Below are positions 57,000-64,000 of a stretch of DNA of 64,000 nucleotides, piece by piece; within the stretch, counting starts at the first letter, position 1, and each line of letters starts with the position of its first letter. Location of the stretch: the NCBI GenBank assembly GCA_036362985.1, contig JAYGXS010000002.1, positions 87,474,182 to 87,538,181 on the forward strand. The letters run 5' to 3'. Source of the stretch: Ligula intestinalis (lineage: Eukaryota > Platyhelminthes > Cestoda > Diphyllobothriidea > Diphyllobothriidae). The notes below the pieces were generated by a model. It had not been told where the DNA came from and made no database searches. It saw only the letters and a list, made by a program, of their open reading frames with translations. Made by a program: the position numbers and the translations under genes.

Positions 57000-59085
57000 A
57001 TAATAAAATTTTGAATAAGCTCTGGGTTTTATTTTCGTATGAAATGAGACAGGCTAATGAATACAGCTCTCTAGTTTCTTAGAAAGGCTACTGAACATTT
57101 TGCGGCAAGGATGATTATAAAGGCCGAAAAAATCCTGTCGACTTATAGTAAAAAAACTACTTTCAAATGTTCGGTAGCCTAACTTTAAATTTTTCATTAA
57201 AGTTCACCAAAAGGAGGACAAATTTCAATTTTCGTTAAATTCCGCCTACATAAGGTCATATTTACCTCAAATAGCATTCGTATTCTACGCCATAGAGGTT
57301 TATGTTGATTAAATTTAATTGTATTTAGCATATTAAACAAACATCATCCTAGTTAATTTAATACATTTTGATCAATTCCGCCACAATAACATATTAATTT
57401 ACGCTCACTAGGCAAGAATTAAATGTTTGGCCACAAGATACTTAAGGCAGATAGGTGGGTGAATATATATTTCTAGAGGGGTCCAACAAATCATTTTGCA
57501 AACCTTGCTGTAACTACTGCTACGAAAAGATGACAAAAAGTTGATCGCTTCCCTCCTGGACCTTACGGCATCACCCTGGTTACTGACGCCTTCATAGAAT
57601 GAGCTAGCATGCCGGCTTATAATTGTTAACTTTACAAAGACAGGAACCCCGAAATGTACAAAATTTCAATCGTTGTGGTTACTTCCGCATTTATCAACCA
57701 ACCACCCAGCGCAGTCCTAGGACCAGAACCTGGTAGGATTGGCTCAGGACTTGAAAGCAACATGTGAGTTACATATCAGACATAACACCACCGTTCACAT
57801 TTGCAAGTACAACAGTAAGTCACGCGTCGCAAATACTTGGAAAAGCAGTTAAATCATGAAAGTGTCGACTAGTTGCGAGATTTATGCGTGTTATCGCAAA
57901 GTGAATACGTAAAATTAAATCAGCTGGCCGCAAATTCTTCACTTTTAGGGTTGGTATATGTTAATTTCATAAGATCATCCTGTAAAGGTACAAAAGGACA
58001 TAACCAGTTCAGATTCCCAAATCTTATACGATGCTTAACAGCTTTGGCTGAAGGAAATGTTAAATCTACACCTGCCAATTAGAAGCATTCGAAAAGCTCA
58101 ACAGAAACATTTTGGAAAGGTTAATGGCACAATCCCTGTCAGCTGCATTGCGTAAGCACAAAGCGTTCATAAAAAGTTTCCATTTTCAAATTGCCTTTAC
58201 TTGTGGTATCCCGCTATGCTCTCATCAAAACTACCACGAAACACGGAAACGTTGACAATTGCGACCAGAAGTGACCAAAACTGCCGCACTTTCAATGTAA
58301 AGCCAGCTTTATTTCCAGCCCTTACCCCTTACTAAGCTCCATGCCAAATTATAATTTTAATTCTAACCATAACCAAGCCGGTAACCAACGTTTGCGCAGG
58401 CTGCCAGCTTCAGGCCATGACGTATTAGTTAAAAATGATAAATATTTACGCTACTCTAATATATTAAATAGCAATTAAACAAAAGTATAATATTTTTCTG
58501 GAGTTCTTAAAGTGGAAGCTGTTATCGGAGGTACGTAAATACTGAGAAAGGTAATGGCTGCCAAACGTAAGCAAAGTAAGTTTTACCTCAGTGACGTAGG
58601 CAAACACAGAAGTAAACTTTCAGTAACCACCTTAAAGCTAAATATCCCCTGTAAAATCTTACTGCCTCTTCCTGGGTTGACTAACAGCAATCAAGTAAAC
58701 ATTTTATTGGGATCTCAACGCAAGATCCTGATGGCGTACGCATTTCTGTAACGGAAAGGTTGCGGCATATTTACAAATTATCGATGGAATTCATTTTTGA
58801 AGACAGCATCGAAGTTATCAAAATGCTCCTACGCAAAAGTTCCAGAAATTGCAGTAACCGGTGGGCCTGACAATCGAACTCACACCGAAAGAGGCAATTT
58901 AAAATTACATTTTATTTCTTCAAGCAACCATGCATTGACGTGCAAGAACATGCTCTTAGAAAAGTACTCAAAATTAAATAAGTTCTAGGCTTCAGCAATG
59001 TCCCCTTTCCCCATCTGCAAGTTTTATCTGCATACTACTCAAATGTTTAAAACAACCAAAATGAGAGAACTCAAGAAGTCAAGAT
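57000..59085. other. Intron A-B of the TRPM gene, no recognised feature
   Basis: AT-rich. Plus-strand frames at 57873-58082 and 58554-58751 are unassigned and show no splice support. Confidence 0.4.
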
Positions 59086-59089
59086 AGGC

Positions 59090-60062
59090 GAACGAACGTT
59101 TTCGATTAATTCATTATCAGGCGTTTGCAATACTATAAAGGGCATAGAGGTAGCAAAAGCTTAAGCAACCAATCACCGGTAATGAAGGCGGAGGGGGAAT
59201 TGTTAAGAGATCAAAGGGGGCAGGGGGAGGAAAACATGTCCCACAATTAGTTCATATCAACTGGTCATCTCGTCGTCGCTTCGCGGCGTCTTGACACCAG
59301 TTGTCACTGTCTGCTAATCGTCTCGCGGCATGCTAGAAGGTGTGCGGACGGATTTTGAGTTTGTATTCAGCCTCGGGAGCCGTAGGGCCACCACGAATGC
59401 CTTCAGCGCACATAAGATCGGGTGTGTAAGTCGCATGGCGACGGCTTCTGCCGTCGGAAGTTTCCGTTGACGCAGGAACTTCGAGTGCTTCGCTGGCCTT
59501 TTATACAAGACTCGAAACGTTTGGTTTCCGTCTACCCAGTGACCGCTGTCGACCAAGTGAGCCAAAATCGCAATAGATATTGACTTGACCTCGCCTTTGT
59601 TTAGCCAGGCAGGATGGTTTCCCGCATGCGCTTGGATAGCCGTCTAATTTTTCGACCAATGTAACTTGCCCCACAGGAGCATGTAAAGTGGTAGATGCAC
59701 ATTGATGAGGTCTGGAACGGGAGCCTATCCTTGCCTTCAAGGCGAAGAAGTCGAGTGCTTGAAAATACTAATCTTAACTTAGCTGCTGGATACGCACACG
59801 CGATTGCAGCGTTCAGACGAAGCTGTAGAAGTTTGCTTGCTGGATCACCTTGAAATGGTAATGCAAGAAATAAGGTTTTCTTCTCAGCCGTCGGTACTTC
59901 CGATTTTGGTGGATTTTCTCCCATAAACTTATTAATTAATTTCTCGGGAAATCCATTTTCTTGTAGAGTGTTTTTAATCAGTACGATTTCTTTCTCCAGT
60001 GTCTCTGAGGAACAGATTCTCCTGGCTCGGTTCGTGAGGCAGCGGACTAGCCCTCGTTACTT
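59090..60062 (-). mobile_element. Penelope-like element, RT end to 3' end
   Basis: From 60060 downward on the minus strand: RGLVRCLTNRARRICSSETL in a shifted frame, LIKNTLQENGFPEKL, LFLALPFQGDPASKLLQLRL, and CGASYIGRKIRRLSKRMRE (GIY-YIG). Then come ILAHLVDSGHWVDGNQTFRV and LPTAEAVAMRLTHPILC. It ends near 59110 with CTGATAATGAATTAATCGAA, the worn form of the Penelope 3' motif seen at 52629. It is close in type to the copy at 29725. It lies in the A-B intron of the TRPM gene. Confidence 0.8.
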
Positions 60063-60857
60063 TGTTGAAATACCAAGCACCAGACCAAATACAAATGGCC
60101 AAGAAAGCCGACATGCGAAAGTTACCGTTGTACAACACAACTCAGCGCCCTGGGGGGGCACCCAAAGAGTCCACAGTTCTGCCAACAGTCTGCTCAAGGA
60201 TGTTGGCTGCAATAAAGTTGAGAAAACTCTACGACAGCTACAGCCTTTTCTGCATGAAAACTTATGGCCACAAGGAGATTAGGTCCAAATTGTCAACATA
60301 TCAAGCGCACTGGAGGGCCTGGTTACAAAGTTCGCACAAAGTAAGTACGTGGAATAGTGTGCATATAAACTTGAAGGCAGGCGTCCGAAGAAAGGTAATT
60401 TCAAGGAAAGGCGTCCTTTGGGAAAAATGAGTAAATTTATTCACCGACAAGTTACCGTCAGAATCATCCCACACAGCAAAGGTTGAAGACAGCAAAATGT
60501 GAAAAATCGACCGGCAAACTTGCGCTAGGTCTTTGTGCAGTTAGAAGGTGAGCACAGACAGTCGATGGATATATTAATAACATAATTGTTTTAGTACAAT
60601 AAATAAATATCGGAGAGCTTCCCTTGCATTTCAGAATAGAACTCCAGAAGACCTTCTGTCTTCTAGCTACTCAAGGATGCCCCGAATTAATGAGGACGAT
60701 TGCCTTTTCCACAAAGGATAACCCCAAACCACAACGTATTCTAACTTAACAGATTATATAGACACCAAGGTGTAAAGTGTGCCAGCAAGCATAAACTTTG
60801 CAAAGGTACCTTCCATAAATTTCCACGTCAATACATACCAACTGCCTTGAAACTCAC

Positions 60858-61279
60858 CTTCTTATCCTCTCTGTACAATTTAATGTCCATTTCAGCGAAA
60901 ATCCGCTTCAGCAAGATATAAACCTTGTCTAGGTAAATTGCGCGCTTCGGTGGACGTTGATGGATTTTAGTTTTTGCCAGAGCAAGCAGCATCGACATTA
61001 TTTTCTTCTCCTCCTCTCCCGATTCCCCGTTCTCGCTGTCTTTGTTGCCGTAGTCGCCATCATTGTCGTCCTCACCGTCGTCTTTTTTAGACTTTGAGCT
61101 GAGTCCACAAGCATCGAGTACACTGCAAAGGTTCTGAGTGCCCGCACCACGATTATAGAGGAAGGCCAAATCTTGCAAATTCATCCTCAAGTTTTTTCCA
61201 AAGTCGAGCTTCGCCAATTCGTCAATAAAATTGTGGCGGTTGTGTTGGAGAGCCAGCAACAACAGCTCGCTTACATCCT
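60858..61279 (-). CDS. TRPM channel, exon A (N-terminal homology region, acidic loop)
   Basis: The acceptor TTGATTTCTAG is followed by AG and then DVSELLLLALQHNRHNFIDE, NLRMNLQDLAFLYNRGAG and a strongly acidic loop of about 30 residues (D-D-G-E-D-D-N-D-G-D...E-E-E). It ends YILLKRIFAEMDIKLYREDK-K before AAG|GTGAGT (phase 0). The blocks A-L..(N/D)R..F(I/V) and L..LY match the part of the TRPM homology region just before the L-I-W-A-V block. Acidic inserts at this place are common. The exon starts in phase 1, so at least one upstream exon is missing from the window. Confidence 0.8.
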
Positions 61280-61299
61280 CTAGAAATCAATGCAAGGTG

Positions 61300-64000
61300 G
61301 CACATTTGCGCATCAGATTTATCACATCAGAAAGGACAGAAGGTAAAAGAATAATCAAAAAGTCAATCTACACTAAGAGAGGGACAGAAATCTGAGGAAG
61401 GAAAAGGCATTTAAATCTCCTGAAGAAGTATATACTGATAACAAAGTGGACCGAAGTTTTGGTTTCGTACCAACCAGACGCAGGTACCGTCCGGCTTAGA
61501 ATTCGTGTAACATGCCGAAATATGCGAAAGATTGAAACTCTTTTGCTAATCGGCATTGAGTAAGGTTGAAATTCTAGGTATCGTGTAATCTATTTTACAG
61601 TTATTTCAATCAGTAAAGGATGCTGGCTTTTTAACGAGCTTCTTTGTGACCGCTAACAAAATATGGGTGCTGTAAAAAGTGGCTACTTAAGTAGCATGCA
61701 TTTGTATCATTGATTTTGAATGCCTTTATAAATTCAAATATATTTATGGAAAAAATCAACGAAAAAAATATTTCTTGGACTTGTTTGGTAGCAACGTACG
61801 CCATCTTTAACTTTTGTACTAAAAGAAAGGGAATATTTCGGTTTTACATTGCATTACTGTCTGTCAGTTATATGTGTATGGGTTTACAATTTGCTGTTTA
61901 TGTATGCCCTTCCGAAGGTCGGTCTAGAAGGACGCCTAAACCTACAAAGATCTGGGAACTCAGTCCTGTTTGCCTTTTAACCCGGAAAGACCAAGACGTT
62001 GGGGGTTCATGCCTGCCCGGGTAACGTGAACCAGAATTAGTTCTGGTTTATATTTTAGAGACTATGAAGTAATGCCCATTTTGCGTACATTGAAGTATTA
62101 CCCAAAATTGACCTCCTGATTAACAACTAACTACCAATCACTCGTGTGAAGACAGATTCTGCTGAACGGAATTATGTAAATTTTGGCATTCTGGCTGTAT
62201 ATAATAATTCTGCCTACCAGTAAACAGGCTGGTTTGGTCAAAAAACCTTGCGCACTGAAATGGCATCCAAGTTTCGACCTGCAGTTAACTTCTGAAATCC
62301 CGCGATGAAAGCTGATGAGACAGGAGTCGCACAGTTATGCTGGTGTCAAGGCCCTCCAATCAGACTTGTTAGTTGGGAGCAGAAAAGGTTTCGGTCTACC
62401 AGTGGCTGAAGTTCGGGGGATGGTTTGGTAAGCACAAAACCGAGCCCGATAACTCCATTATAAGTGCAGTGCACTGTGCTCCATGAGCTACAGCTACCGG
62501 CTCGCAGGGTGTGAGGATACCAGAAAGAGACCAAGGTTACAATTTTCATGCAGCTGCCACGGATGTAATTTCGAGTAATTAGTTTAGATTTGCATTTCGC
62601 CGATACGACTGCCGGGTGGAATCCCTCTTTGGGTATCAGAAATTGTTTAATCTAATGTTTTCGCAGGAAAATAGCAAACCTTAAATAAACATAGAAATTT
62701 ACTTACATTTCTTAATTACTGATAGTTGATTGGGTGTGACAACCCTAGGCATTTTTTTTCTTATATTTATAGTATACTGGGTTTGTTAGCATTCCTGGAA
62801 AAAAATTTGGTAGTTAGGAAGTCATCTACATCAACTCACTTACTCCAACTCGCCGTTTTGGGGTTTGATTAGTATAGTTTGCTGCACAAACCACCGTGCA
62901 CACCTTCAATTTCCATGCGTTAAAACTTAACGTTCATTTTTTATGTAGTTTATTTAACTTATTTATATTTAAGTTCAGTTTTCCATCTACTTTTCAGTTC
63001 ATTATTATTTTTACTATTTTTTTGTTTTAGTTTAAGATCTTTTTTTTTAATTAAGTGAGTTTAGCTTAATTTAGTTTATGCTTTTATTTAGGCGATTTTA
63101 CTTTTAGTTAGTTATTTTTAATTTATTTACTTCCCGACCCTTGCGTAATTGCACGTTTTAATCATGGAGCGATTTTTTCTTGACAAACACTAGATTCAGA
63201 AGGATAAAGGATTTTCGCCGGGAAGGATTTATTTGACGTTGCAGAGCCAGAGTATTCGCCCTCTGAAGGTGGATAGACAAGATAAGTATCCAAAACGTAA
63301 GATAAAAAATAAACCTCTTCCGGTGAACGTCCTTTCTTTTTCTGACTTACCACTAGGGAATAAAATTTTAGCTACTATTACGGTAAAAATTAGATTATTT
63401 AGATGATTATTCCTGTTTTTTCTACTTTTATCAACTTTACTTTTTTATTTATATTTCCTTTTCTTTGTATTGCCCAGACTGTATACCCTTTAGTACACCC
63501 AGTCTTGTATAACAGAAGGATGGGGCTTTCGCGTGCTGATCGGGAACCCAAATTAGGATCCTACCGATTGTCGGAGGAACGATAATCGATGCACAGAGAA
63601 AAAAATAAGATCAACATAATCTATAATCTATATTATAAGGGTCTTTCTGTGCAATACGAGTTGAGGATGTGCAGAGCTTTGTCCTGAAACCGTTCTTTTG
63701 TGGGCGGAGGCATGTAGCATCAATGCTGGCCAAGCAAAAATGTTCAACTATTATTTCATCTGAACTGCCTCGGTGAAATGCAAAGGATGAAATGACGGGA
63801 AGGAATTTCCGATACCGAGATCATGGTAAGAGCCGGCATCCTCGGTATTCGTGCCATTCTAAGACATATACAACTGTGATTAAGCAACCATATCTTGAGG
63901 ATGGATATTAAAGACTTGTTCAGATGGATATTATACGACGATGCCACTACGAATGGTCCCAGGTGAGGTGGACGACGGCATTGGCACACGGATACCTCAA
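61300..64000. other. No recognised exon; T-rich tract and MITE scrap at 62790-62930
   Basis: The N-terminal half of the TRPM protein should be encoded upstream of 61279, but no exon with its signatures was seen up to 64000. The stretch 62790-62930 (GCATTCCTGGAAAAAAATTT, GGTAGTTAGGAAGTCATC, CACCGTGCACACCTTCAAT) matches the right half of the MITE at 31966-32080. The stretch 62935-63130 is T-rich low complexity. A minus-strand frame at 63162-63353 is unassigned. Confidence 0.45.

Noticed and set aside
61368..61556. Minus-strand frame just upstream of TRPM exon A as the preceding exon.
   Set aside because: Basic, serine-poor sequence without TRPM homology-region patterns and without a matching phase-1 donor.

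Overview
The window looks like nuclear DNA of a parasitic flatworm. I favour a diphyllobothriidean cestode (Spirometra / Dibothriocephalus / Schistocephalus type), but a trematode is not excluded. The basis is: small exons separated by kilobase introns with GT..AG borders, about 43% GC by eye, and dense old copies of RTE and CR1/Jockey-type LINEs and of Penelope-like elements with GIY-YIG endonuclease. There is no operon structure, Shine-Dalgarno site or CRISPR array. The species is inferred from protein style only; no search was run. A 10-base N run (28397-28406) marks an assembly gap.

Two host genes can be supported, both on the minus strand and both cut by the window edges. (1) At 6455-7759 lie the first two recognisable coding exons of an SLC16/monocarboxylate-transporter-like gene: a start exon, then an exon with the first membrane helix. 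Phases agree (1 into 2). Later exons were not found and probably lie beyond position 1. (2) From 61279 down to about 25134 lies most of a TRPM-family cation channel, in 12 exons A-L. They cover the end of the N-terminal TRPM homology region (A-D), pre-S1 and S1/S2 (D, E), S3 (F), S4-S5-pore (G), S6 (H), the TRP helix (I), a C-terminal domain and coiled coil (J, K), and a proposed last exon with stop and poly(A) signal (L). The N-terminal exons are beyond position 64000. Reading phases agree across almost all junctions, which is the strongest internal proof; exceptions are C-D (phase conflict), F-G (weak acceptor) and K-L (two possible donors).

Nearly everything else is transposon debris. From 12.5 to 24.8 kb is a LINE graveyard: two related families sharing a 3' hairpin, nested in each other, a CR1-type copy tail-to-tail with one of them, and Penelope pieces at three places. 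From 25.5 to 31 kb, inside the proposed last TRPM intron, are a Penelope piece, an RTE copy split by a young insertion, and a second Penelope copy bordered by inverted repeats. From 31.7 to 38.5 kb are a TIR-bearing MITE, a hAT remnant, a second CR1 copy and a complete pogo-like 497-bp element. TRPM introns from 39 to 60 kb hold SINE-like modules with tRNA-like sequence, a long-arm foldback element, a second MITE copy, more Penelope pieces and diverged tandem duplications.

The regions 2.8-6.4, 8-12.5, 53-55.4, 57-59 and 61.3-64 kb are AT-rich and I see no gene in them.
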